Positions 7,575 through 15,929 of a DNA stretch of 36,002 bases are shown in pieces. Position numbers and translations under genes: made by a program. Under the pieces are notes generated by a model. That model did no database searches. It had not been told where the DNA came from and saw only the letters and a list, made by a program, of their open reading frames with translations. Numbering within the stretch: position 1 is the stretch's first letter; each line of letters begins with the position of its first letter. The stretch is taken from positions 1 through 36,002 of the forward strand of contig CALLVX010000104.1 in assembly GCA_938010765.1 (NCBI GenBank), given 5' to 3'. This DNA is from an uncultured Flavobacteriaceae bacterium (lineage in GTDB: Bacteria > Bacteroidota > Bacteroidia > Flavobacteriales > Flavobacteriaceae).

Positions 7575-8735
7575 ATGCGAATTAGCAATATAGAAGCCTT
7601 TTGGTTACGATGCCCCATTGAAAGTGAAAAACAGCACCGTTCGGACTATGGCTTGTTGACCCATTTTGATATGACCTTGATTGTAGTTACAACGGAAAGT
7701 GGTCTACAAGGCTTTGGAGAGGCCAAAGCCGCTGTTGGTTCTTCCGGCTCTTGCGCATCGATTGTAAGCTGTATTGAACATGAAATAAAACCACAACTCA
7801 TAGGAAAAGATGCCCGCGAAATTACACGTATATGGGAACATGTTTACAATGGTACTCGGGAACACTATGCACTCTCAAGGGGCCGTAAATTTCCTATTTT
7901 AGGAAGAAGGGGGCTTACGATTTCCGCATTGAGCGGTGTTGATACAGCGCTATGGGACCTAAAAGGAAAAGCGCTTGGCGTGCCGGTTACCCAGTTGCTA
8001 GGCGGTAGTTGTAGGGAAAAAATGCAGACATACGCAAGTGGTGGTTGGGCAAACGTTGATCAAATTGGCGCGCAATTGGCAAGTTACGTTACAAAAGGTT
8101 TTCAAGGTGTAAAAATGCGCGTTGGCGTAATGGATGCTACCGTAAAAGAAAGTATAAAAAGAGTACAGGCTGCACGTGAAGCGCTTCCCGAAAGTGTTAA
8201 ACTTATGGCCGATGCCCATGGTACGTTCAGCGTACCCGAGGCCAAAAAATTCTGTGACGGAGTGGCCGATTGTGATCTATATTGGTTCGAGGAACCCATA
8301 AGCCCCGATAATCGCCAGGGTACGGCAGAAGTGCGGGCATCGACCAGCATTCCCATTGCCGCAGGAGAAAGTGAATACACTGCCTTCGATATGCGCGATA
8401 TGATTCAACTAAGGGCAATAGATGTCTTACAACCCGATTGTGCCATTGTTGGGGGCATTACAGAGGCTATGCGCATCGCTCAATTGGCGCATACCTATCA
8501 ATTAGAGCTGGCACCCCACTGTTGGGGTTCCGCCTTTTCATTTATGGCAGGTGTATCTGTGGCATTTGCTTCTCCTTCGGCCAATGTAATCGAGTTTTCT
8601 TTAGGGGGCAATCCCATGATGTACGATTTGGTAAATGAGCAAATCGAGGTAAAAGAAGGAATTATAAGCACCCCCGACAAGCCCGGATTGGGCCTTACTC
8701 CCAATTGGGATTTTGTAAAGGAGTATCAACAGTAA
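7575..8735 (+). CDS. Enolase-superfamily protein (mandelate racemase/muconate lactonizing type), probable sugar-acid dehydratase
   Basis: A 386-residue protein with an N-terminal capping domain (1-120) and a C-terminal modified TIM barrel. Metal ligands are D213 (M-A-D-A-H-G), E239 (W-F-E-E-P-I) and E265 (A-A-G-E-S-E). The catalytic groups are K180-x-R182 (G-V-K-M-R-V-G), D288 (L-Q-P-D-C-A) and H315 (A-P-H-C-W-G). The D/H dyad on the seventh and sixth strands with K-x-R on the second is the mandelate-racemase-type arrangement, most often acid-sugar dehydratases (galactarate, talarate, fuconate and others). Such enzymes abstract the alpha proton of an acid sugar and expel water to give a 2-keto-3-deoxy acid. 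It sits two bases after the epimerase gene. The substrate is inference only. Confidence 0.88.
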   Translation: MRISNIEAFWLRCPIESEKQHRSDYGLLTHFDMTLIVVTTESGLQGFGEAKAAVGSSGSCASIVSCIEHEIKPQLIGKDAREITRIWEHVYNGTREHYALSRGRKFPILGRRGLTISALSGVDTALWDLKGKALGVPVTQLLGGSCREKMQTYASGGWANVDQIGAQLASYVTKGFQGVKMRVGVMDATVKESIKRVQAAREALPESVKLMADAHGTFSVPEAKKFCDGVADCDLYWFEEPISPDNRQGTAEVRASTSIPIAAGESEYTAFDMRDMIQLRAIDVLQPDCAIVGGITEAMRIAQLAHTYQLELAPHCWGSAFSFMAGVSVAFASPSANVIEFSLGGNPMMYDLVNEQIEVKEGIISTPDKPGLGLTPNWDFVKEYQQ

Positions 8736-8745
8736 ACTAAAAGAT

Positions 8746-9237
8746 ATGGCAAAGGCGACCAAAATAAATCATGTGGCTTTAGTGGTAAATAATCTTGAAG
8801 AAGCCTGTAAGTTTTATGAAAATGAATTGGGTCTTGAGCCCATTCCTGCATTTCTTTTTGACTATCCTACCGCTTTTTTCAAGTTCAACGAAGAGCAACA
8901 GTTGCATTTGACCGAGTGGGAGGATGTCTATTCTTTTCGGGGGCATATTTGTGTACAAGTAGATGACATAAATAGCTTGTTTTTTAGAATGAAAGAACTG
9001 GGTGTTATTGATATTCGACCCTGGGGCAACGTTCGTCAATTGCCAGACGGGGCCATACAACTATTTGTGAGGGATCCTTCGGGAAACCTCGTGGAGCTTT
9101 CATCCGTTCCAGGGGCGCCAATTGATCAGGCCATTTTTGAAGATGTACTTTACAAAGAAGGGATTTATGTGTCGGGACGAAATGATTTCCGAGGTTATAA
9201 ATCAAAAGATGCGACTCTTTATCATGGCGATTCTTAA
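8746..9237 (+). CDS. VOC-family (glyoxalase/dioxygenase fold) protein
   Basis: A 163-residue protein with two beta-alpha-beta-beta-beta modules. It starts with the hallmark N-H-V-A-L-V-V and carries four metal-ligand-like residues: H9, H54 (Q-L-H-L-T), H67 (G-H-I-C-V-Q-V) and E117 (G-N-L-V-E-L). The R-D-P-S-G-N-L-V-E-L segment is the usual end of the second module. The ~40 residues after it are an extra tail. It lies ten bases after the dehydratase, in the same operon. A role as isomerase, epimerase or lyase on a catabolic intermediate is plausible, but the VOC superfamily is too diverse to name the reaction. Confidence 0.85.
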   Translation: MAKATKINHVALVVNNLEEACKFYENELGLEPIPAFLFDYPTAFFKFNEEQQLHLTEWEDVYSFRGHICVQVDDINSLFFRMKELGVIDIRPWGNVRQLPDGAIQLFVRDPSGNLVELSSVPGAPIDQAIFEDVLYKEGIYVSGRNDFRGYKSKDATLYHGDS

Positions 9238-9276
9238 AAACCGTATCTACACATTATAAACCAATAATAGTTCCTA

Positions 9277-10236
9277 GTGAAAAATATACTACTCCTAGAA
9301 ACAGTTGACCCCGTTGCAATGAAGCTGTTATCCGAGGCGAAAGGAATTGCATTGTTCGATGGTTTCTCAGACAATGCGAAAAAAAAAGTTGTTTCAGAAA
9401 ATGACATCGATGCAATTGTTACAAGAGGCAAGGGCCAGGTAAATGCTGTCTTGTTAGACGAATGTCCGAATCTTACGATTATCGCACGCTGTGGAGTAGG
9501 CTTGGATAATATTGATGTAACAGAAGCTACGAAACGCGGTATAAAAGTAATCAACGCTCCAAACTCGAATGCGGCTACCATCGCCGAACACACCATTGCC
9601 CTTATACTTCTTTTACAACGAAATCTGTTTAGCGCTATAAACATGGTGAAGCAGGGGAACTGGCAGGGGCGGAATGAATATAAGGGCGATGAGGTCAATG
9701 GGAAGACATTGGGTATTCTTGGGCTCGGAAACATTGGAAAAAAAGTAGCGACCATTGCAACGGCATTGGGAATGAAGGTTGTTTATTGGAGTGCAAAAAA
9801 GGAGAATGTACCTTACCTCCTTGTATCCCTTGATGATTTATTGAAAAAGTCCGATTGTATCAGTGTTCACCTCCCCTTGACCCAAAAAACCGAAAACCTT
9901 TTGGATCGTTTCGCATTTGAAAGAATGGAAAAAAAACCAATGCTCATCAATACAGCGCGCGGAAAAATAATAAATCAACAAGCACTGCTAAAAGCACTTA
10001 ATACTGGAATGATTTCGGGTTTCGCCGCCGACGTACTGGCAATAGAGCCACCGAAAGAGAATGATCTCCTGATTGCACATCCAAAAATATTGATAACGCC
10101 ACACTTGGGAAGCCTAACCGCCACAACCTATCGACAAATGTGTCTGCGAACAGTTAAAAACGTACTGGCCTTGCTAGAAGGAAACGATCCTGACGATGGC
10201 TGTATTTTCAACCACAGAGAATTATCAAAAAACTAG
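9277..10236 (+). CDS. D-2-hydroxyacid dehydrogenase (phosphoglycerate dehydrogenase-like)
   Basis: A 319-residue NAD(P)-dependent oxidoreductase with a GTG start at 9277. The nucleotide-binding loop G-L-G-N-I-G is at 149-154. The catalytic triad is present: R228 (N-T-A-R-G-K), E257 (A-I-E-P-P) and H276 (T-P-H-L-G). The R-C-G-V-G-L-D-N-I-D segment near 71-80 is typical of the SerA/glyoxylate-reductase branch. Length is normal for a short form without ACT domain. It closes the operon at 6688-10236 and probably reduces or oxidises a 2-keto acid product of the dehydratase branch. Annotating it as serA would go beyond the evidence. Confidence 0.9.
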   Translation: MKNILLLETVDPVAMKLLSEAKGIALFDGFSDNAKKKVVSENDIDAIVTRGKGQVNAVLLDECPNLTIIARCGVGLDNIDVTEATKRGIKVINAPNSNAATIAEHTIALILLLQRNLFSAINMVKQGNWQGRNEYKGDEVNGKTLGILGLGNIGKKVATIATALGMKVVYWSAKKENVPYLLVSLDDLLKKSDCISVHLPLTQKTENLLDRFAFERMEKKPMLINTARGKIINQQALLKALNTGMISGFAADVLAIEPPKENDLLIAHPKILITPHLGSLTATTYRQMCLRTVKNVLALLEGNDPDDGCIFNHRELSKN

Positions 10237-10304
10237 CCCCCTTCCTTTAACACAACCAACAAAAATACCTAAGTGTTTGTTTTACGGTATTGACCGAGTG
10301 CTTT

Positions 10305-10571
10305 CTAAGAACCTGGAAGCGGGGAATCTTTTGAATTCTTTTTGGTACAGGGGACATTCTCAAAAACGGCATCGTTCGCCTCTAATTCTTTTACCACTCT
10401 TTCTACAAAAATTCCCTCCAAACCTTCTATTTCCCCACCATCTACGAAAATCTTTCCATCAAGCTGGCATATATCAAAATCCTGAACATTAGGTACCTCA
10501 CACTGATAACATCCCGAATCAAAAACACTCCCATTCGAATCGCTCTGCGAACAGAAGGAAAAATCTAACAT
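10305..10571 (-). CDS. Small Cys-rich lipoprotein-like protein, N-terminus apparently missing
   Basis: Eighty-eight residues on the minus strand. The segment G-C-Y-Q-C-E-V-P followed by D-F-D-I-C-Q-L-D-G-K-I-F-V-D-G and a helical end with a last Cys (E-N-V-P-C) resembles small flavobacterial lipoproteins that carry a CxxC motif, an I-C-x-x-D-G strand and a terminal Cys. Those proteins normally start with a lipoprotein signal peptide. Here the ATG is only six codons before a first Cys. The upstream frame is open for 14 more codons (reading I-R-L-V-F-M-L-D-F-S-F-C) but has no ordinary start codon before a TAA. It may be a truncated gene or use a rare start. It lies convergent to the dehydrogenase at 9277. 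Confidence 0.45.
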   Translation of the reverse strand: MLDFSFCSQSDSNGSVFDSGCYQCEVPNVQDFDICQLDGKIFVDGGEIEGLEGIFVERVVKELEANDAVFENVPCTKKNSKDSPLPGS

Positions 10572-10783
10572 AAAAACTAATCTAATTTTACTGCTGGTAG
10601 TATCTACTTTTTATAATAGCAACAAGCGTCTTTCGTTCGTAAATCGCTGAAATAAAGATAGATATGCATCTGAAGGAAATACCAATATAGGTGTTATTAT
10701 TCCTACTGGTTTTCCTTTAGAGAAAAACAGCTGGAACCATAAAAGTCAAGAACGACATTTTGAATCTAAGAAACGAAATAGTG

Positions 10784-12640
10784 TCAGTCCTGCTGCGGCG
10801 AGGCAACAGAAGTATCATCTACATCAAAAACCTTTCCTAAATAGACCAATTTAGAGCCCTCGGTAATATTTTGAGTCTCCGTACTGAAAGACGAGATTAT
10901 CTTTAGATCTCCGTCAGCGGTCTTTAGGAAAATAGGAATCGTATGATCTTCCTCTTTGGTAAGTTTGATCAGCCCCCTAAAATGTTCCGGGCCCTTGAGA
11001 GAAATTTCATGAACAACAGGGTAGTTCCTTGCCGCCTCCATTAGCTTTATAAAATCGTCGGTATGTGAAAACAAGCCCTCTTTAGGGTTATTTTCCGGAT
11101 CGTTGGTCTCATCGGCATTCACCAGACGAAACGAACCATTTTCCCCAAATTGGCTTTTGAAACGATTTATGGCAAACTGGTTGATATCAGGGTTTCCAGT
11201 AAGTGCCATTAAATAGCCGACATCGTTTAACTCAATATTATCGGAAAGATTATCAGAATAGATATTGGCCGAAAGTGCTTCCAATCCCAAAGTTTTCGCT
11301 TTCTCCACATTGGTCCGGTTATTGTCGATCAATACCACATGGCGGTTGTTTTTTTGTAAATAATCGGCGATAAGTAGCGATACCTTTGAGGCGCCAACAA
11401 TAAGAATCCCTTCGGACTTACTCAAGAACACCCCTATCATCTTAGCAAAGAAACGGGCGGTGGTAGCATTCAACAAAACAGTTCCTAAAACAATCATAAA
11501 AACCAGTGGTGTAATGTATTCGGCGCCCGGTTCTCCCTTTGCAAGTAGTTTAGAGCCGAAAAGAGAGGCAATCCCCGCAGCTACGATACCACGTGGGCCC
11601 ACCCATCCTATAAACAGTTTTTCGTTGAATTTCAAATTGGAACCGGCCGCGCTCAGAAAAACCCCTATTGGGCGAATTACGAACACAATAACGGCAAACA
11701 AACCGGCCGTTTTCCAATTGTATATTAGTTCCAGTTCAGAGAGGTCGATATTGGCCGCCAATAGAATAAATAGAATGGAAATTAGTAAAATACTCAGCGA
11801 TTCCTTAAAGTATAGGAGCTCTTTGATATTGGGCAAATCGGTGTTTCCCATTACCATTCCCATCACCACTACCGCAAGCAGGCCCGATTCGTGGGCAAAA
11901 ACATCCGACACCACAAAAACCAATAACACGACCGATAAAGACGCCACGTTCAGTAAATAGTGGGGCACCAAATTCTTTTTAATAACAAAGGTGAGCGCAT
12001 GTGCGAACGTAAAACCAAAAGTAAAGCCAAAAAGTAAAATCTTAGCAAATTCAACCAAGGCGGTTTGTGTATATCCCTGTCCCTCGCCGACACTGATAAA
12101 CTCAAAAACCAAAACTGCAGCAAGTGCCCCGATAGGATCAATTAGGATTCCTTCCCATTTTAAAACTGCCGAAACATCTTTTTTCAAAGGGATATTTCTA
12201 AGAATAGGGGTAATTACAGTAGGGCCTGTCACAATAATCAATGCTGAAAACAAAAAGGAAACCTGCCAACTAAGTCCAAAAATATAGTGTGCGGCCAAAC
12301 CAGCACCAAAGAAAGTAACAAGGCTTCCCAACGTAATCAACTTGGTAATTACAGGACCCACATTACGTATTTCAGAGCGTTTAAGAGTCAAGCCTCCTTC
12401 AAAAAGAATGATACTGATAGCCAATGAAACAAAGTAATAAAGGCTCTCACCAGGGAACAATCCTTTTTTGCCATTCCAAATGGGTTCAATTAATTTATGC
12501 CCGTCTTCTGTGTAAAGTGTTGCCAAGGGCCCTACAAGCAACCCAATTAGAATAAGGGGTAAAATAGCGGGTAATTTGAATCGCCAAGCCACCCACTGTG
12601 CGATAATACCCAATATAACAATCCCTGCAAGTTCGACCAT
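10784..12640 (-). CDS. Cation:proton antiporter with C-terminal TrkA-N domain
   Basis: A 618-residue CPA1/NhaP-like transporter. About 12-13 hydrophobic helices fill residues 1-405. Family signatures include L-F-E-G-G-L-T-L-K (79-87), T-G-P-T-V-I-T-P-I-L (138-147), E-G-I-L-I-D-P-I-G-A (163-172) and G-W-V-G-P-R-G-I-V-A-A. The usual Asn-Asp pair of electroneutral antiporters reads Ile-Asp here (I167-D168), while E163 is kept. Residues about 410-530 form a TrkA-N Rossmann domain (I-L-I-V-G-A-S, then V-V-L-I-D-N-N) for nucleotide sensing, followed by a TrkA-C-like end. It exchanges Na+ or K+ for H+ at the inner membrane; ion choice is unknown. It is divergent from a UspA-type gene and SulP transporter, suggesting joint ion/pH homeostasis. 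Confidence 0.92.
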   Translation of the reverse strand: MVELAGIVILGIIAQWVAWRFKLPAILPLILIGLLVGPLATLYTEDGHKLIEPIWNGKKGLFPGESLYYFVSLAISIILFEGGLTLKRSEIRNVGPVITKLITLGSLVTFFGAGLAAHYIFGLSWQVSFLFSALIIVTGPTVITPILRNIPLKKDVSAVLKWEGILIDPIGALAAVLVFEFISVGEGQGYTQTALVEFAKILLFGFTFGFTFAHALTFVIKKNLVPHYLLNVASLSVVLLVFVVSDVFAHESGLLAVVVMGMVMGNTDLPNIKELLYFKESLSILLISILFILLAANIDLSELELIYNWKTAGLFAVIVFVIRPIGVFLSAAGSNLKFNEKLFIGWVGPRGIVAAGIASLFGSKLLAKGEPGAEYITPLVFMIVLGTVLLNATTARFFAKMIGVFLSKSEGILIVGASKVSLLIADYLQKNNRHVVLIDNNRTNVEKAKTLGLEALSANIYSDNLSDNIELNDVGYLMALTGNPDINQFAINRFKSQFGENGSFRLVNADETNDPENNPKEGLFSHTDDFIKLMEAARNYPVVHEISLKGPEHFRGLIKLTKEEDHTIPIFLKTADGDLKIISSFSTETQNITEGSKLVYLGKVFDVDDTSVASPQQD

Positions 12641-12722
12641 CTTTTGTATTATTCGTTTGAAGTTAAACCTCTTTTGAAAAATACCATTTTAATTGGTTCC
12701 TTGCAAAAAACAGTCGCTGATT

Positions 12723-12750
12723 TTGATTCTTAAATATTGTGTTATCTTTC
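12723..12750 (+). promoter_or_regulatory. Possible promoter for the UspA-SulP pair
   Basis: TTG at 12723-12725 and TATCTTTC at 12743-12750 are 17 bases apart, close to the Bacteroidetes pattern TTG-N17-23-TAnnTTTG. The transcript would begin near 12757, which conflicts with a translation start at 12737 and leaves almost no leader for the TTG at 12755. Confidence 0.35.
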
Positions 12751-12754
12751 CAGT

Positions 12755-13627
12755 TTGCAAATAAGGGAAACTCAAACAGAAATCGATCCATTTAAAACAA
12801 TTCTATTCGGCTTTGCCTTTTCACCATCCCTTCGGGTAAATGTTTTGGAAACCACTCGTATTGCCTATTACTTCCAAGCGAAGCTGATTCTATTCCATGT
12901 CGGTGAAAAAAACAACGAAAAAGTAGATATCATTAACAGTATCTTACGGGAGGTCGAATACAATGACCCTGTAGAAATTCAGTGGCAAAACGGTAGTCCG
13001 TATGATATTATCCTGAATACCTGCACTAAACTCTCTATAGATTTATTGATTTTGGGTGCAATGCAGCACGAAAACATGCTTCAATTTTATGTAGGCTCTA
13101 TTGCAAGAAAATTGACTCGAAAAGTCTGCTGTTCGGTGCTATTGCTTATCAAACCCTCTGCCGAGCGTGTGCCTTGTAAAAATGTAGTTGTAAATGGTCT
13201 TGACGCGCCTGATACTCCTTTGGCCATTACCAATGCTTTCTACGTCTCCAATGCGCTTGGGGCCCAACAGTTGACGATAGTTGAAGAAATCTTGCAAAAA
13301 GAAATCGACGTGACGGTAGAGGACGATCGATCCTTAAAAAAGGCTAACCTAATGAAAGAACGCCTCAAACAACGTGAAGAATCTCGAGTTCGTAAAATAA
13401 TTGATGAAATGCCCGCTTCTTTGACCCGTAACATTGTTATCAAAACGCAAAGTATTTTTGGAAAAAGAGGCTATTCCATTGGCCATTATGCCGAAGTGGT
13501 AAGGGCCGATCTCTTAGTAATGAACGCACCAGTTAAAACAGGCATCTTAGACCGTATTTTTCCTCATGATATTGAATATATATTGTCGGATCTCCCGACC
13601 GATCTTTTAATTATTCGTCCGCAATAA
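12755..13627 (+). CDS. Two-domain universal stress protein (UspA family)
   Basis: Two tandem Usp folds, about residues 10-135 and 145-290. The first has the ATP-site signature L-G-A-M-Q-H-E-N followed by F-Y-V-G-S-I-A-R-K-L, matching G-2x-G-9x-G(S/T) loosely. The second ends L-P-T-D-L-L-I-I-R-P with a degenerate loop (M-N-A-P-V-K-T-G). No ATG precedes the first strand (F-K-T-I-L-F-G-F-A-F). TTG at 12755 is the best start, but TTG 12737 is also in frame, so the start is uncertain. The stop is one base before the SulP start, so the two are probably co-transcribed. In related bacteria, Usp domains are often linked or fused to SulP and antiporter proteins. Confidence 0.85.
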   Translation: MQIRETQTEIDPFKTILFGFAFSPSLRVNVLETTRIAYYFQAKLILFHVGEKNNEKVDIINSILREVEYNDPVEIQWQNGSPYDIILNTCTKLSIDLLILGAMQHENMLQFYVGSIARKLTRKVCCSVLLLIKPSAERVPCKNVVVNGLDAPDTPLAITNAFYVSNALGAQQLTIVEEILQKEIDVTVEDDRSLKKANLMKERLKQREESRVRKIIDEMPASLTRNIVIKTQSIFGKRGYSIGHYAEVVRADLLVMNAPVKTGILDRIFPHDIEYILSDLPTDLLIIRPQ

Positions 13628-13628
13628 T

Positions 13629-15854
13629 TTGAGTGCAAAACAAAATTATACCAAGAGCTTCATAAGCAGCCTTCCAAAAAACTTGTTCTCAGGTTTTGTG
13701 GTTTCCTTGATTGCGTTGCCCCTAGGTTTGGGCCTTGCACTGGCAAGCGAAGCCCCCCCTATTTCTGGAATCATAGCGGCCGTCGTCGGAGGGGTTGTAG
13801 TCGCAATTTTAGGAGGCTCAAATGTAACCATAGCCGGACCCGGAAACGGGCTCGTTATCGTTTTGCTGGGAGCTATTACCACTTTGGGCGAAGGTGATCT
13901 TTACCAAGGCTATTTGTTCACCCTTGCTGCAATTGTGGTGTCCGGTATCCTTATGTTGTTATTGGGTTTTCTTAAAATGGGGCGTTTGGCAGACTTCTTC
14001 CCGGCATCGGCAATTGAAGGAATGTTGGCCGCAATCGGCCTCGGTATACTCGCCAAGCAATTCCACATAATGATAGGAAACAATGGTGCAAGTGGAAGTA
14101 TTGTTGGTCTTTTGGGGGGCATACCGAACGGAATATTTTCCTTGTTTCAAAATGTCGAAACCAGTATTTTAGTTGCTGCGGCCGTAGGAATCCTAAGTCT
14201 GTTGATCATGATATTTTATTCGAAAATTCGAAACCCGTATTTTCAACTGATTCCTGCACCCATGTGGATTTTGATCCTTAGTGTTGGTTTTAGTTATGTC
14301 TGCACATGGACGAATGTTCCCTACCCAATGGATTCAAAATTTCTGGTCAACATTCCCGACAATGTAATGACCAATTTGGCCTTTCCCGATTTTTCGAAAA
14401 TATTGCAGACCGAATTCATTCTTGCGGTTTTCGCCATAACGCTCATAGCCAGTATTGAATCCTTGTTAAGCATAAAAGCGGTAGATAAACTAGACCCGCA
14501 AAACAGGCGGTCAAATGTTAATAGAGATTTAAAGGCTCTTGGTCTCGCCACCTCTCTTAGTGGTCTTCTTGGCGGTTTAAACGTGGTCACGGTAATTGCT
14601 AGAAGCTCGGTGAACGTTAATAATGGGGCCACTAACCGTTCCGCCAATTTTTTTCATGCTTTCTTTTTAGTAGTATTCGTACTCTTGTTTCAAGAACAAC
14701 TTCGCAAAATTCCATTGGCCGCTTTAGCCGCCATTTTGGTGTATACCGGTTATAAGCTAGCCACGCCGAAGACTTTTGTTAAAGTGGCCAAAATAGGAAA
14801 AGAACAAATAGTCATCTTTTTGGTTACACTTTTAACTACGCTCTTTACGAACCTTATTACGGGTATTAGCGCCGGAATCTTGATTACTTTTTTAATCCAT
14901 ATCCTAATCAATAAGAGCTTTTCGCTATTTCTAAGCCATCTAACAAAACCCAATGTACTATTGTTTAAAGAGCAAGATGGCGGCAATTACTATGTAAGTG
15001 TAAAACACTTCTGTAGCTTTCTTAATTTTTATCGATTGAAGAATAATTTAGACATTATCCCTGAAAATGAAAATGTAGTGCTTGATTTTTCGCTCTGTAG
15101 CTTCGTAGACCATACCGTAATGGATGGGTTGGAAAATTATACAGAAACATTCGCAAAAAAAGGAGGAAGTATAGAAATCATTGGGCTGGATAAGCACGGT
15201 GCGGATTCCACGCACCCTTTTGCGATTCGAAAAATAATTCCGTTGGCAAAATTAAATCCCATCGAACGTTATTTTACAAAACGGCAAGATCTTCTTAAAA
15301 CAACTGCGGGGGAATTTCAATGGGCCTATGAGCCACAAAAAAGCACAAAGACCAAATTCTTGCGCAACTTTGTGTTCTTCCATACGCGACAAATTCCGTA
15401 TTTGTACAATAGTTTAAAAGCTGAGGACAAAAAAATAAAGGTTTTTGATGTAGAGTTTACCGAAGGGGCTTTTATTGCTAGAGAGGTGGTCAAAACCACT
15501 ATAATGTATGTTCATTTAGAAGCTAAAATACCTGTATTTACCCTCGATAAGGAGGGGTTATTAGACTTTTTGTATGGCTTGGCCGGATTTAAAAACATTA
15601 CGCTTGATAATCATCCAGATTTTAATAGGCGGTTTTTTTTAAGTGGAGAAAATCCGGGTGAAATACAGTCCGTTTTTACCCAAGATCTAATTCTGTTTTT
15701 AGAAAGTAATCCTTACTATCATATAGAATCGAATGGGGAGGCACTTCTAATCCTAAAAAAAGAAAGGCTTTTAAGTGTACAGGAAATTAAGGCCATGATT
15801 TATTTCGGAAAACAGCTGTCACAGATCGTTCAAGACCCTGCCCCAGTTCTCTAG
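13629..15854 (+). CDS. SulP-family anion transporter with STAS and an extra C-terminal domain
   Basis: A 741-residue protein with a TTG start, one base after the Usp stop. Residues 15-440 hold the SulP membrane core: S-L-I-A-L-P-L-G-L-G-L-A-L-A-S near 27-41, G-G-S-N-V-T-I-A-G-P-G-N-G in the anion-site region, and I-A-S-I-E-S-L-L-S-I-K-A-V-D-K. A STAS domain spans about 448-530 (V-V-L-D-F-S-L-C-S-F-V-D-H). Residues about 560-741 are an additional domain with F-D-V-E-F-T-E-G, T-L-D-K-E-G-L-L-D, D-N-H-P-D-F-N-R-R-F-F-L-S-G and a terminal helix. SulP members carry bicarbonate, sulfate or other anions, often with Na+. The pairing with an antiporter and Usp suggests bicarbonate, but that is inference. 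Confidence 0.9.
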   Translation: MSAKQNYTKSFISSLPKNLFSGFVVSLIALPLGLGLALASEAPPISGIIAAVVGGVVVAILGGSNVTIAGPGNGLVIVLLGAITTLGEGDLYQGYLFTLAAIVVSGILMLLLGFLKMGRLADFFPASAIEGMLAAIGLGILAKQFHIMIGNNGASGSIVGLLGGIPNGIFSLFQNVETSILVAAAVGILSLLIMIFYSKIRNPYFQLIPAPMWILILSVGFSYVCTWTNVPYPMDSKFLVNIPDNVMTNLAFPDFSKILQTEFILAVFAITLIASIESLLSIKAVDKLDPQNRRSNVNRDLKALGLATSLSGLLGGLNVVTVIARSSVNVNNGATNRSANFFHAFFLVVFVLLFQEQLRKIPLAALAAILVYTGYKLATPKTFVKVAKIGKEQIVIFLVTLLTTLFTNLITGISAGILITFLIHILINKSFSLFLSHLTKPNVLLFKEQDGGNYYVSVKHFCSFLNFYRLKNNLDIIPENENVVLDFSLCSFVDHTVMDGLENYTETFAKKGGSIEIIGLDKHGADSTHPFAIRKIIPLAKLNPIERYFTKRQDLLKTTAGEFQWAYEPQKSTKTKFLRNFVFFHTRQIPYLYNSLKAEDKKIKVFDVEFTEGAFIAREVVKTTIMYVHLEAKIPVFTLDKEGLLDFLYGLAGFKNITLDNHPDFNRRFFLSGENPGEIQSVFTQDLILFLESNPYYHIESNGEALLILKKERLLSVQEIKAMIYFGKQLSQIVQDPAPVL

Positions 15855-15929
15855 ACTGTTAAAAAACCCGCAAGCACACCTATTATCACTGTTGGTTTTC
15901 TTATTTTGTGCCATCTTTTCAAAATCTAA

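Noticed and set aside
9234..9755. 173-residue minus-strand frame
   Set aside because: Antisense to the D-2-hydroxyacid dehydrogenase, whose motifs are complete on the plus strand.
10647..10783. Start-less open stretch on the plus strand upstream of the antiporter end
   Set aside because: No start codon, no recognisable motif, and it runs into the antiporter gene on the opposite strand.
11460..11960. 166-residue plus-strand frame
   Set aside because: Antisense shadow of the antiporter membrane helices.
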